From Schlesneria paludicola DSM 18645 (GTDB lineage: Bacteria > Planctomycetota > Planctomycetia > Planctomycetales > Planctomycetaceae), in contig CAMCMU010000025.1 of NCBI GenBank assembly GCA_945876035.1, positions 1-64,000 on the forward strand: a stretch of DNA of 64,000 nt. The letters are read 5' to 3'. A program made the position numbers and the translations under genes. Below are positions 47,035 through 56,434 of this stretch, piece after piece. Positions within the stretch are counted from its first letter, which is position 1. Each line of letters opens with the position of its first letter. Below the pieces are notes generated by a model. The model saw only the letters and a program-made list of their open reading frames with translations, did not search any database and had not been told where the DNA came from.

Positions 47035-47925
47035 TTATTGAACCCGCTTCAGCTTGATCTCCCGAACCTCCTCAACCATCTTTCCATCGACGGTCTGTCC
47101 ACTAGATTTCAGCGTCATTGAATCACCGTCGCTAACGATGGAACGCGTATCCGACAACTTTTTACCGTCACGATGAACGGAAGTTGTTTTGATGGTCCAA
47201 TTCGTCGCATCACCCGACCACGATCCTTCACCGAAGCCTCCGGCAGCATCAAAAATCCAAGAACGGACGTTTTTCTTTATTGGATCCCAAGCGATCAATT
47301 GATGCTCGCTCCCCACCGATAACCCCTTGGCGGTTCTGCTAAACGTGGCATCGACGAAATTCTGATTTTCTGCCCAAGAGATTGAGAGTTCTTCCGTCTC
47401 GCCGTGCTCTCCTTCGCCGACCCAAGTTCCGATCATCGGTTGGAACTCCTTCAGATGTTCATAATTTGTCGGGGGAATGAATGGGGCCTCTCGGACGCTG
47501 GATATCAGCCATTTTCCATCCTTTTTCAGATGAACACTGGTGTATCGGACACGGCTGGTAAAAGTATCATCGGCAGCACGGGCTTCGCACGTTCCGTCTT
47601 CAATCGCGACTTCGGCAGTGGCAAACCGCAAGGCAGCGCTTTTGATGCTCAGCTTCAAGCCCTTGTGCGTCTTGAACACACGCGTGAAGTAATTCTCAAT
47701 TGCATCACGTCCTTTCAAGAATTTTCCGGAGCAATCGGTGAAATCCCCATCAATCGTCCAAAAAGCAGCCAGAGCCTTCGCATCGCCAGTCTGAAAGACC
47801 TGAACATAGGCGGCACCGATTTTGCCAATCGCCTCTTTGTCTTGAGCTTCACCAGCGACTCCAAGTGACGCGGTCAGGCTCAGGAGTACGGCCAACGTTA
47901 GACACCACTCGCGTTGATTTCTCAA
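47035..47925 (-). CDS. Secreted SnoaL-like (DUF4440) protein with C-terminal beta domain (297 aa)
   Basis: TTG 47925 is chosen because AAAGGA stands seven bases upstream; the longer frame from 48030 begins with an Arg-rich non-signal stretch. A signal peptide (WCLTLAVLLSLTASLGVAG) is followed by an NTF2-fold domain at about 25-150: KEAIGKIGAAYVQVFQTGDAKALAAFWTIDGDFTDCSGKFLKG, with KKDGKWLISSVREAP as its last strand. A second part (about 160-297) begins with a FQPMIGTWVGEG segment, a lipocalin-like or DUF1579-like beta domain that senses or binds a ligand. Such two-domain proteins are frequent in planctomycetes; their function is not known. Confidence 0.85.
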   Translation of the reverse strand: MRNQREWCLTLAVLLSLTASLGVAGEAQDKEAIGKIGAAYVQVFQTGDAKALAAFWTIDGDFTDCSGKFLKGRDAIENYFTRVFKTHKGLKLSIKSAALRFATAEVAIEDGTCEARAADDTFTSRVRYTSVHLKKDGKWLISSVREAPFIPPTNYEHLKEFQPMIGTWVGEGEHGETEELSISWAENQNFVDATFSRTAKGLSVGSEHQLIAWDPIKKNVRSWIFDAAGGFGEGSWSGDATNWTIKTTSVHRDGKKLSDTRSIVSDGDSMTLKSSGQTVDGKMVEEVREIKLKRVQ

Positions 47926-49035
47926 TTGATGTTCCTTTCTCAAAAAACACCCGCTCACCGATGATTGAGCGACACTTCTGCGCCTTCTGTCGATGTTCCG
48001 CCTCCCGATGATGAGTCGGGCGCGCCTCATCGGCGCAACGTCTGTCGTAGTTTTAAAATTCTCACTTACGACAAAGTAACAAAACGACTTTTTTTTTCAA
48101 GCGTGTTCGGTGTTCGCGGTTTGTTGAGTGACGACTCCGCATCCTTTTTCCCCGTGACCGGCAGTGGGTCGTTTGCAAAGAGGATTGATCGGGAGGCATG
48201 CGTTTTTTTAGGGGGCGGAGGGCTGATCCGACAAAATCAGCTTCGGGCGGAGGCCAAACCTGGGGGCAGTCCTGTCGGCTATAAGCCGACGGATAGCATG
48301 CCGCTCTGAGAAGTCCTCGACACCCTTCCAATCGAGTCGTTTGTGGGGAGATTTTGGCCTGTTGTCAGAGGCCTGCCGATTTTTGGTATTTCCACGATGT
48401 CCGCTTGTATCGTCCGTGAGTGCCGAGCGACATGGGCGTTCGTTTCTGTGGGCCTGTCAGGGATCGCGTTCCTCGGGGCGGAGCAACTCAATCGTGCGTC
48501 TGGATTCCTCGCCACTCGTGAATCGCAATCGGCGTTGGTCGATTCGCCCCACCCAGCAATTCGGAGCCGAGTTTCATGACGACCAGCCTTGCATCGCCGG
48601 CGATGGTTGCTTTCACAAAGCGTCTGAATCGCAGTGGCCGCCCTCCGGGCGTCGGAAGGCTCGATCAATTCGCTGAATCGCGAATTTCCTGGCCATTGGA
48701 AGCGAGTCGTTTTTAGTGGCAGTCGCCAGATCGACCGAGCCGGGGAGTATGGTCCTTGGGTCGGGGGATTTGCTCTCCACCGACAAGTACGGAGACAACT
48801 CCGATGACCGCCAGCAGGCCCCGCAAGCCAACCCAGAGGGATGCCCCTCCAGTCTTTCTGAGTCGACTCTGTCATATGGACCGCTCTCCGCTTTTATCAC
48901 GGACGTCAATCGAGCGTGGGCATGTTGATTCCTGCACGAATCAATGACTCCAAACCACGACGACGACCTCATCTTGGATTTGTTCCACCGGCCCGTTCGT
49001 CACCAATTTCGAGTTTTCAAGAGTCGTCTAGGGTT
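47926..49035. other. 1.1-kb intergenic region
   Basis: No frame has a plausible start and protein-like sequence. Left end: promoter of the SnoaL-type gene. Right end: downstream of the UDP-sugar dehydrogenase gene; no clear terminator is seen. Confidence 0.4.
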
Positions 49036-50361
49036 TTAGGCTTTGCGAATTTTTTCGCGTCCGAGGGTGACCTGTTTTGTTGCATTGCGTGTATCGATGA
49101 CAAGGCGACTGTGTTGCACGACGAAACTCTGATCATAGGCCGAATGATCGGTAGAAATGACGGTACAATCTTGCGAGGCAAGAAATTCGGGCGTCAATTC
49201 TTGGCTTTGCATGGGTGGCAAATTTGGGTAGTGCCGCATTTTTGGCAATACGGGAACATGGGGATCGTTGTAGCTCAGAATTGCGCCGCGATTGAGCAGC
49301 AGCTTCATCAATTCAAAGGAGGGGCTTTCTCGTGGATCGTCCACGTCTTTCTTGTACGCGGCACCGAGAATCAAAATTTTGCTGCCCTTAATCGGCTTGC
49401 TCACATCATTCAAAAATTCTGCGACTCGGGCGATCACGTAGTGCGGCATGTGAGTATTAATTTCACCGGCCAATTCGATAAAGCGTGTCTGCTCGCCGTG
49501 TTTGCGAGCCAGCCAGGTCAGATAGAATGGATCAATCGGAATACAGTGACCGCCGAGTCCGGGGCCTGGATAAAACGCCTGAAATCCGAAGGGCTTCGTC
49601 TTGGCGGCATCGATCACCTCCCAAACGTCGATCCCCATTTTGTCGTATAGCATTTTCAGTTCGTTGACCATGGCGATGTTCACGGCACGATAGGTGTTCT
49701 CGAGAATCTTGGCGGCTTCCGCGATTTCCATGCTCGACACACGAACCACTTTGACGATCGCGTGGCCGTACATTTCACAAGCAAGATCAGCACTCAAGGA
49801 ATCATGACCACCGACCAGCTTCGGAATACTCGAGGCTTCAAAATTCGGATTGCCGGGATCTTCCCGTTCAGGACTAAAAGCCAAGAAGTAGTCGACACCT
49901 GCTTTGAGTCCTGTTGCGTTCAACACGGGCAGCACGTTTTCACGTGTGGTCGTTGGATGTGTGGTACTTTCCAGGACTACGAGCTGTCCCTTTCGCAAGG
50001 TTCGTGCAATCGATTGAGCGGTTCCTTCGATATAGCTCAGATCCGGATCTCGGCTCTCGTTCAGTGGCGTTGGGACGCAGATGATGACGCAATCGGCCTC
50101 GCCGAGTCGTTCCATGTCGGCCGTCGGCTCAAACTGTCCTTGTTTGATCAGCGTGGCAATGGCCCCGTTATCGATGTGCTTGATGTAGCTTTGCCCCGCC
50201 TTGAGTTTGTCGATCTTGGTTTGATCAACGTCAAATCCCATTGTCTTGAACCCCGCCCGTACAAAGGCTCTGATCAACGGTAAGCCGACGTAACCCAATC
50301 CAATAACACCAATCTTGGCCTGTTTATTGGCTATTTTCTCGGAGAGTCCGTGAGATGTCAT
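49036..50361 (-). CDS. UDP-N-acetyl-sugar 6-dehydrogenase (WbpA/WecC-like)
   Basis: ATG 50361 has AGGA six bases upstream. The 441-residue product is a nucleotide-sugar dehydrogenase that oxidises a UDP-hexose (UDP-GlcNAc, UDP-ManNAc or similar) twice to the uronic acid. It shows the NAD Rossmann motif GVIGLGYVGLP (about 18-28), CVPTPLNESRDPDLSYI, ESTTHPTTTRE, FSPEREDPGN, the catalytic cysteine loop PGPGLGGHCIPIDPFYL, and the closing domain GSKILILGAAYKKDVDDPRESPS. The PLNESRDPDLSYI and SPERxDPGN patterns place it with the UDP-N-acetyl-sugar group rather than UDP-glucose dehydrogenase. Its product would feed surface polysaccharide; no glycosyltransferase lies beside it in the window. Confidence 0.95.
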   Translation of the reverse strand: MTSHGLSEKIANKQAKIGVIGLGYVGLPLIRAFVRAGFKTMGFDVDQTKIDKLKAGQSYIKHIDNGAIATLIKQGQFEPTADMERLGEADCVIICVPTPLNESRDPDLSYIEGTAQSIARTLRKGQLVVLESTTHPTTTRENVLPVLNATGLKAGVDYFLAFSPEREDPGNPNFEASSIPKLVGGHDSLSADLACEMYGHAIVKVVRVSSMEIAEAAKILENTYRAVNIAMVNELKMLYDKMGIDVWEVIDAAKTKPFGFQAFYPGPGLGGHCIPIDPFYLTWLARKHGEQTRFIELAGEINTHMPHYVIARVAEFLNDVSKPIKGSKILILGAAYKKDVDDPRESPSFELMKLLLNRGAILSYNDPHVPVLPKMRHYPNLPPMQSQELTPEFLASQDCTVISTDHSAYDQSFVVQHSRLVIDTRNATKQVTLGREKIRKA

Positions 50362-51242
50362 CGTCAATCCTATTCACTGAAGGCAGTTCAAAAAAAGTCA
50401 CAGAATTCGACATCGCCAATTTCTTCGACTGAAAGGACATGTTGTCCCTGTGGCATATATCAAGTCGGCTGTGTGAGTTCAATATTCAATCGCTATGGTC
50501 TATTGCCTTCCGAGTTCGCAAAAAATGAAATCCTCTCAAGATTCCGATACGAATTTGCAACTCATCGACCGGTGGATGTGACTGAACTCTGGTCCAGTGG
50601 AGAAATTTGTCCGGACCGGTTGACTGTCCTCGCCGAGCGTTCTGTAGCGAATCGAGTCCCTGATTCGGTCGGGTTTTTCTTCTCCGTCTCCTCGCGTCGG
50701 ATATTCCTGTGGAAACCAGACACACCGTGAAGAGTGCGTCGAGTCGGTCGTTTACCGGCATCCCGTGGAACACCAGAGTCGCTTGCCAGACGCCGTGACT
50801 GCGTGGGGAATTCAGGATGGCCAGGAGAGGCGGCGTCAGATTGCCTTCTTCCGCTGCGCTACCGGTAAGCTTTCGCAAACCCGCCGGTGTGGTCTCTTCA
50901 TCGGAAAGATCGGGCCGGAACCCAAGTGGGCGATGTTGTTTGCCACGGGGCGGCCTGGCGCGATGCCGTCGTGTTGGTTCGCAGAGGGTGTCGAGCGTTG
51001 AGCCAATTCGTGTTGAAGTCCGCCTTAATTTCCGAAAGGCCCCAAACGCAGACGTGGAACATGTCCGGCAGCGGAAGCAACAGGCCCCAACGATCCGTTC
51101 GCCCGCCACTCGGCCGGGCCCCGTGTTCAAAAGTTCCACCGAGCCCTTTCGGATGGCTCGGCGTTGGATCATGATCCGCGAATCCTGTTAGACGAATGGA
51201 CCTCATCCCCCGCCCCCAGAAATCCACAATAAAAGGTGTGCT
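50362..51242. other. 0.88-kb divergent intergenic region
   Basis: Promoters of the dehydrogenase (minus) and FG-GAP gene (plus) are expected here. Small palindromes at 51139-51161 and 51167-51178 are noted; no gene is supported. Confidence 0.4.
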
Positions 51243-52442
51243 ATGTTTGGTGACTCGTCCCGCTTAAGTCGCTGGTGTTCCTCACGCAGGGCAATCGGTT
51301 TCGGTCTCTGTTTGCCGTTGTTTTTCGGATGGCAAGCCAATGCCATGGAGCCGATTTGGAAAAAACACGTTGTGCATGAGGGGCAAGAAACATTCACCGC
51401 CGTGGGTGGCGACTTTAGCGGTGATGGATTACCGGACGTCATCAGTAACAGCGCTGGCAGGACGCGTCTGTTCATCGCCCCTGCGTGGCAAGAGATTGTG
51501 CTCGACGATTCGGTAGGCCATGATTTCATTCACAGTGAGTGTTTTGATGTCGATGGTGATGGGAGGTTGGACTACATCGGCGCTCGTTATCGCCCTGGGT
51601 TGTTGGTTTGGCTGCAACAGCCAGTTTCCCCCAAGACGGATCGTTGGCCGCTCCGGGTCATTGATGACCAGATTGACGGCATACACGGCGTTCTAAAAGG
51701 GGACGTGGACGGCGACGGTCGACTCGATCTTCTGGCAAATAGTGCTCAGCCAGTCGGTCCATTCAAAAACTCGGCCGTATGGCTCAAGGGCCCCCAAGTC
51801 GCGCGTGACGCTCCGCGCTGGGAACGAAATGTCTTCGCCGACAAAAATGCGTCAGGCCTGAGTCACTACTTCGGTTTCGGAGACGTCAACGGCGACGGTC
51901 GCCCGGATATTTCCCTCGCGGCCAAAGGTGGTCCGTCAGCGGAAAAAGAGAGTGGGGAATGGTTCGCTTGGTGGGAGGCGCCTCAAAATCCACAGCAGTC
52001 GTGGAAGAAGCATTTACTGGCGGACAAGCAGGAGGGAGCGACGTGCATAATGCCCGCGGACGTCAATCGCGACGGACAGATGGACTTCATTGCCACACGG
52101 GGGCATGGACGCGGAGTGATCTGGTTTGAAGCACCAACATGGAGCGTTCATGTGATCCATCCCACACTCAAGGAACCGCACTGCCTGACCGTGGCGGATC
52201 TCAATGGGGATGGCTTTATGGATGCCGCGACGTGTGCCTACGGAGACAAGCATGCGGTTTGGTTCGAAAACGATGGCAAGGGAAACTTTCTGACTCATGT
52301 GATCGGAGTGGACCAAGCGGCCTACGACATCCGTTCTCTGGACATGGACAACGATCTCGATCTTGACTTGCTCATCGGCGGGCAGGCGAGTGCCAACGTC
52401 GTCTGGTACGAGAACCCATTGACGTCACCAAGACGGCCGTGA
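51243..52442 (+). CDS. Exported FG-GAP/VCBS repeat protein (399 aa)
   Basis: A signal peptide (SRRAIGFGLCLPLFFGWQANA) is followed by a seven-bladed propeller-like array. Calcium-binding loops of the type D-x-(D/N)-x-D-G-x-x-D occur repeatedly: DFSGDGLPD, DVDGDGRLDY, DVDGDGRLDL, DVNGDGRPD, DVNRDGQMD, DLNGDGFMD, and a degenerate DMDNDLDLD at the end. Each is followed by a hydrophobic strand and a tryptophan motif (for example WFEAPTWSVHVI). The family is extracellular and binds Ca2+; roles range from adhesion to sugar or cofactor binding. It is common in planctomycetes. The start has AAAGG six bases upstream. It stands alone. Confidence 0.92.
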   Translation: MFGDSSRLSRWCSSRRAIGFGLCLPLFFGWQANAMEPIWKKHVVHEGQETFTAVGGDFSGDGLPDVISNSAGRTRLFIAPAWQEIVLDDSVGHDFIHSECFDVDGDGRLDYIGARYRPGLLVWLQQPVSPKTDRWPLRVIDDQIDGIHGVLKGDVDGDGRLDLLANSAQPVGPFKNSAVWLKGPQVARDAPRWERNVFADKNASGLSHYFGFGDVNGDGRPDISLAAKGGPSAEKESGEWFAWWEAPQNPQQSWKKHLLADKQEGATCIMPADVNRDGQMDFIATRGHGRGVIWFEAPTWSVHVIHPTLKEPHCLTVADLNGDGFMDAATCAYGDKHAVWFENDGKGNFLTHVIGVDQAAYDIRSLDMDNDLDLDLLIGGQASANVVWYENPLTSPRRP

Positions 52443-53171
52443 TTGTTGAATTCGATTGATCATAAACCAACGGCCTGACGGGTGGGGGACAAGGCTTCCG
52501 TACTCCGATTGAGGACCTTCTGTCAATGCGTCAACGGTCCTCGCGTTCCATCCGAATGATCGGGTTTTGCCCTTTTCAATCGGTGGACACGATCCTCTGC
52601 ATTTGTTTGCTCACGATCACGTGAGCAGGGGTGTTGGACGATCATGTGCATGAACGATGGTCGTGCGTTTCTCGAACGACACGTCCGTGCGACTTTGATC
52701 GCAGTCGGACTTCGCCTCCCGCGGCAGGAGCCCATTCTTCGGGGGTCTGACTCTGGCCAACGATGGGGCGTGGGGACTGCGTCTGCGCCACCACGAGCAA
52801 GAGTTGGTCGCGTGCCGCCTCTGGCCGCATGGCGGACCGAGACCGGAGCCGCTCAGTGGTCTGCGTGACGCCTAGAATGACAGCGGAGCGCGCCTGTTGC
52901 AGGGCGAACAAGCTGGAGATCGGTCCCAACACGATTGGGCACGTCTGGTCGGCATCTCCACGGCGATCCAGCCGAAGTGTATGATGACGAGCCAAGCCCC
53001 GGAATATGGCGGTGGATCCGTGTTTCGAGCAGCATTTTTTGACTTCTCGTAATTCGACATTTGCTCAAAGTGGCTACGCAAGAGCCGCAGGTTTTGGGTG
53101 TTTTTGTGTGGACCGCCACGGCCACGGGGATTGGAGGGCTTCGTCCTGAGGCTCCGTGGCCGGTCTCGGCA
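52443..53171. other. 0.73-kb convergent intergenic region
   Basis: Between the 3' ends of the FG-GAP gene and queF. Several short frames on both strands lack any support. Confidence 0.4.
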
Positions 53172-53528
53172 TTATGGCTTGGTGTATTCCACGATCACAT
53201 TGGTGCGGATACCACCGCGTGCCGTGAAGGCGCCAATGACTGTTATCGAACGCGGTTGAGTCACCGCGACCAGATCATCGAGAATTAAATTCGTCACCTG
53301 CTCATAAAACGCACCGTGATCACGGTAACGCTGCAAGTACAGTTTGAGTGACTTCAACTCAAAGCACGTTTGATCGGGAACGTAGGTGATCGTCAGTGTC
53401 CCAAAGTCGGGTTGCCCGGTCTTGGGGCAGAGCGACGTGAACTCGGGACAGATCGTTTCGATCCGGTACTCTCGGTGCGGATAGGGATTGGAAAATGTTT
53501 CGAGCGTTGCTCGGAAATCAGTACTCAT
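53172..53528 (-). CDS. queF: NADPH-dependent 7-cyano-7-deazaguanine reductase
   Basis: QueF reduces preQ0 to preQ1 in queuosine (tRNA modification) synthesis, a four-electron nitrile-to-amine reduction. The 118-residue product from ATG 53528 has the short single-domain (type I, tunnelling-fold) layout. The thioimide-forming cysteine is Cys34 in [15 protein letters not shown] and the partner Asp41 is in the same block. The QueF signature [22 protein letters not shown], which binds NADPH, follows. The end [22 protein letters not shown] is the last conserved strand. The frame is open further upstream (to 53585), but those residues are not part of the fold. No other queuosine gene lies in the window. 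Confidence 0.97.
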   Translation of the reverse strand: MSTDFRATLETFSNPYPHREYRIETICPEFTSLCPKTGQPDFGTLTITYVPDQTCFELKSLKLYLQRYRDHGAFYEQVTNLILDDLVAVTQPRSITVIGAFTARGGIRTNVIVEYTKP

Positions 53529-54190
53529 GGAGAATGCTTTAACTGGGGAGTATGACACGGAAATGACCAGCTCGGCGCGCACCAAGCGGCAATCACGCTA
53601 CGTTAATGATAGCTGCTCCCTGAAAATAACCCAACCGGTGGCGACCCACGATGTCCTCCAAACGCGTTCGGCATGAGAGAAACAAATTTGTCACCAAGAG
53701 GCTGTGCGAAAAGAAGGGGGGGGGCTTGTTTTGACCGAGTCCGGCCTCGACTGGGCATCTCGTCTCTCGTCATCCCATCTGGAACAGCCCTCGAGGCGAC
53801 CGCCGCGTTGTGGCACAACTCGGGTGTTTTTGGAGAATGTCCCGTTCTGAGAGAGCCACACTTCAAAGGAGACATCGACAGTTGAAGCCGGCGAAGGCTT
53901 CCAGGAAACAGCCCGTTTTCGGGTTTGATTGCCTGGCCTTCTGCGGTGACCGTGTCCCAACGATCCGCCGTGGCGGGCGATCAAAAACTCCGCCGCGGAA
54001 ACATTTGCGGCGGTGTGGTACAGTCAAACCGTAATGCCTATGTCGATAGGGTCAAATCATTCCGCCGGATGCATCCGAAACCATTCCTGTCCGTTGTGGA
54101 TTGGTGGCGAGCCACGGAAGATGAATTCGAACTTGGCCAAACCCCGGCGGATGTTAGAGTCTATACAATCAACAAACGGAGAGCGGAGAC
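53529..54190. other. 0.66-kb divergent intergenic region
   Basis: Promoter region of queF (minus) and the Rieske gene (plus). A run of nine G at 53716-53724 is present; no gene is supported. Confidence 0.4.
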
Positions 54191-54532
54191 GTGGGCGTGG
54201 AGACCTCTTCAAAATTTCAAACGGTGGCCACAGTTGGCTCGATTCCCGAGGGATCCGGGCGTGCGTTTTCGGTCCATGGGCGAATGATTGCTGTGTTCTT
54301 GCGAGAGGGACACTATTTTGCAATCGACGATTGCTGTCCTCACATGGGTGCTTCGCTCGCCTCGGGGTACTTCCACGGGACTGAAGTTCTTTGTCCTTGG
54401 CACGCCTGGCGTTTTTGCGTCAAAGACGGCACGTGGCTGGACAGTCCGAAGTCGAAGACACGTGCGGAGACCTTCGCAGTCCAAATCGATGGCGATGAGA
54501 TTCAGGTCTCCTTAAAAAAGATGGAGGTCTAG
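54191..54532 (+). CDS. Rieske-type [2Fe-2S] protein (113 aa)
   Basis: GTG 54191 is used as start (GGAG upstream). A single soluble Rieske domain: the cluster ligands are Cys49-Pro-His51 (DDCCPHMGASLASG) and Cys68-Pro-Trp-His71 (LCPWHAWRF), 16 residues apart. The order CxH then CxxH with a tryptophan after it is that of bacterial ferredoxin-like Rieske subunits (NirD or dioxygenase ferredoxin type). There is no membrane anchor, so a cytoplasmic electron carrier is likely. No reductase or oxygenase partner is adjacent; the client cannot be named. Confidence 0.95.
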   Translation: MGVETSSKFQTVATVGSIPEGSGRAFSVHGRMIAVFLREGHYFAIDDCCPHMGASLASGYFHGTEVLCPWHAWRFCVKDGTWLDSPKSKTRAETFAVQIDGDEIQVSLKKMEV

Positions 54533-55190
54533 GCTGGCGACACGGACCACTCAATAGCAGGACTTCGAGCGAAACGGTGGCAGCAAGCGGCTGGAGCGTC
54601 ACAAGTCACGAGTGACTCGGTTGGCGACAAATGCACAATCCCTCAACAACAATCCGGCCTCGGCAGAGCTCACCGTCACAGAGATGCCGGAGCCCGCCGA
54701 ATTGGCAAACGATGCTCCGATCAGCTCCGCTGGCGACCGCGGTTCGAGTGACAAACGTTTGACGCAGGTCAGTCAATCTCTCCGGCACGGCAACAGCCGG
54801 CAGGCCAGCGGTGATCAACGGCCGGACGATTGGTCCCGTCCCATCCGCAAACCGTGAACTTCGTCATCGAAGCACCACGCAAGCCAAACGCTCACGCCCG
54901 CTGTCACGAGGAACGATGGTGGCAACTTCGCCGGAATAGGCCAGCCGTTCGCGGTTGCCAAGTCAGAGTGGCCGATCCTCTTGTTTTGAGTGTTTTTTAG
55001 GGGACAAGCCCGCGTCTCGTCCACTGAAACAAGTGTTCAGTCCCTTCGCCCGTGACAGGCTTCGATTCGGCGGCTATGTTACATCCTCTCACATCAAGAG
55101 TCGGGGTGTCAGCCAACGATCGCCACTCATGCAGGATCACGAGTGCTTGATGCCGATTCCGCTCAGCCTGAAGAAAGTTTCTTCGAAATG
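54533..55190. other. 0.66-kb intergenic region
   Basis: No gene is supported; the right end should hold the metF promoter. The metF frame is open to 55143 (16 extra residues), leaving the exact start uncertain. Confidence 0.4.
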
Positions 55191-56066
55191 ACAGTGCGCA
55201 TTCCAGATATTTACTCTACGGGTCAATTCGGGCTGTCGATCGAAATCTTTCCACCGAAGACGTCAGAGGGGGACGACTCGTTGCGTCAGACGTTGTGTGA
55301 GTTGGCTCCGTTCAAGCCGGCCTTCGTCTCGTGCACCTACGGTGCAGGCGGATCGACCAGCAAGCGAACGGTGGAATGGTGTCAGGAAATTCAGAGCGGC
55401 TACGGCTTACCCGCGACGGCTCACTTCACCTGCGTCGGTGGCACGCGGGAGCAGCTTGTGGAATGGTTGCAGTACGCGTGGTCAGCCGGGATCCGCAACA
55501 TCATGGCGTTACGAGGCGACGCGCCTGTGGGCCAGGCCGAGTTTCGGAGGACCGAGGGTGGCTTGAATTACGCGAACGAACTGGTCGCCCTCATCCGAGA
55601 GCGATTCCCCGAGATGGGAATCGGCGTGGCGGGGTATCCCGAGAAACATCCCACCGCCCCCAGTTTCGAGGTCGACTTCCAAAATCTCGTTCGCAAGATT
55701 AAGACGGGAGCCGACGCCGTCTTCACCCAACTCTTCTTCGACAACTCTCGCTTTTTTCGATTTCGAGATCTTCTTCAGCGAGAGCGACTCGGCGTTCCTG
55801 TTGTCCCGGGGATCATGCCGATTACTGAGTTTGCCCGCATTCAACGCATCACAGCGATGTGCGGTGCGGTGATTCCCTCATCGCTGGCCTCGCGTCTCGA
55901 AGCGGCCAAACAGGACAAGCTGGCCCAGTCCGAGATCGGCGTCGAATTCGCCATTGCTCAATGCCGAGAATTGATTGACCAAGGAGTCCCCGGAATCCAT
56001 TTGTACTGCCTCAACAAGAGCCAGGCTTGCCAGTGGATTTTGGAGGCTTTGGGGTTGGGCCTCTAA
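55191..56066 (+). CDS. metF: 5,10-methylenetetrahydrofolate reductase
   Basis: MetF reduces 5,10-methylene-THF to 5-methyl-THF with FAD, the methyl donor for MetH, encoded 370 bp downstream. From ATG 55191 it has 291 residues, close to the usual 290-300 for the bacterial enzyme. The TIM barrel shows GLSIEIFPPKTSEG (with the catalytic Glu), AFVSCTYGAGGSTSKRT, THFR-typical ATAHFTCVG, NIMALRGDAP, IGVAGYPEKHP, DAVFTQLFFDNS and the closing GIHLYCLNKS. A start at 55143 would add 16 residues outside the fold. The 3' end including the stop codon is duplicated (56049-56088). Confidence 0.97.
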   Translation, partial: TVRIPDIYSTGQFGLSIEIFPPKTSEGDDSLRQTLCELAPFKPAFVSCTYGAGGSTSKRTVEWCQEIQSGYGLPATAHFTCVGGTREQLVEWLQYAWSAGIRNIMALRGDAPVGQAEFRRTEGGLNYANELVALIRERFPEMGIGVAGYPEKHPTAPSFEVDFQNLVRKIKTGADAVFTQLFFDNSRFFRFRDLLQRERLGVPVVPGIMPITEFARIQRITAMCGAVIPSSLASRLEAAKQDKLAQSEIGVEFAIAQCRELIDQGVPGIHLYCLNKSQACQWILEALGLGL

Positions 56067-56088
56067 AATTGGGGTTGGGCCTCTAAAA
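56049..56088. repeat. 20-bp tandem duplication over the metF stop codon
   Basis: TTGGGGTTGGGCCTCTAAAA occurs twice in direct succession (56049-56068, 56069-56088). The first copy ends metF (Gly-Leu-Gly-Leu-stop). The second copy lies untranslated behind it, so a second in-phase TAA is not used. Confidence 0.9.
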
Positions 56089-56434
56089 ATAGGGGTCTGT
56101 GGAAAAGGTGTCGGTCAACGTGCTGTGGCTGGCGATCGAAGTCTTGCACGGTAGCCTAGACTTCGGAGAGGAAGACTTCGTCCGCCTGAGGTGGCTGGTT
56201 CGATTCGAGAACATCGCTGAAGGGTTCCACTTCGGACCCCCGTGAACACGCGGCAACAAGACGGAAATCAAGACCTCTGAACAAACAGAAAAACGAATTG
56301 GTATGCCGCATATTAAAGTGATCAAGACGCACTCTTCGAACCACATTACGGAAATCTCGTCTGACTGAGATCGAACGGCCAACACACCAGCCGGCCTCCT
56401 CTTAACCATTGAACACGAAAAACAGAACATTCGC
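56067..56434. other. metF-metH spacer
   Basis: 368 bp. I looked for a cobalamin or SAM riboswitch and saw no B12-box or SAM core motif. A GTG frame of 48 codons (56099-56245) is present, without support. Confidence 0.4.

Noticed and set aside
56099-56245. 48-codon frame between metF and metH, and possible riboswitch
   Set aside because: Neither a ribosome site nor a B12/SAM core motif could be found.
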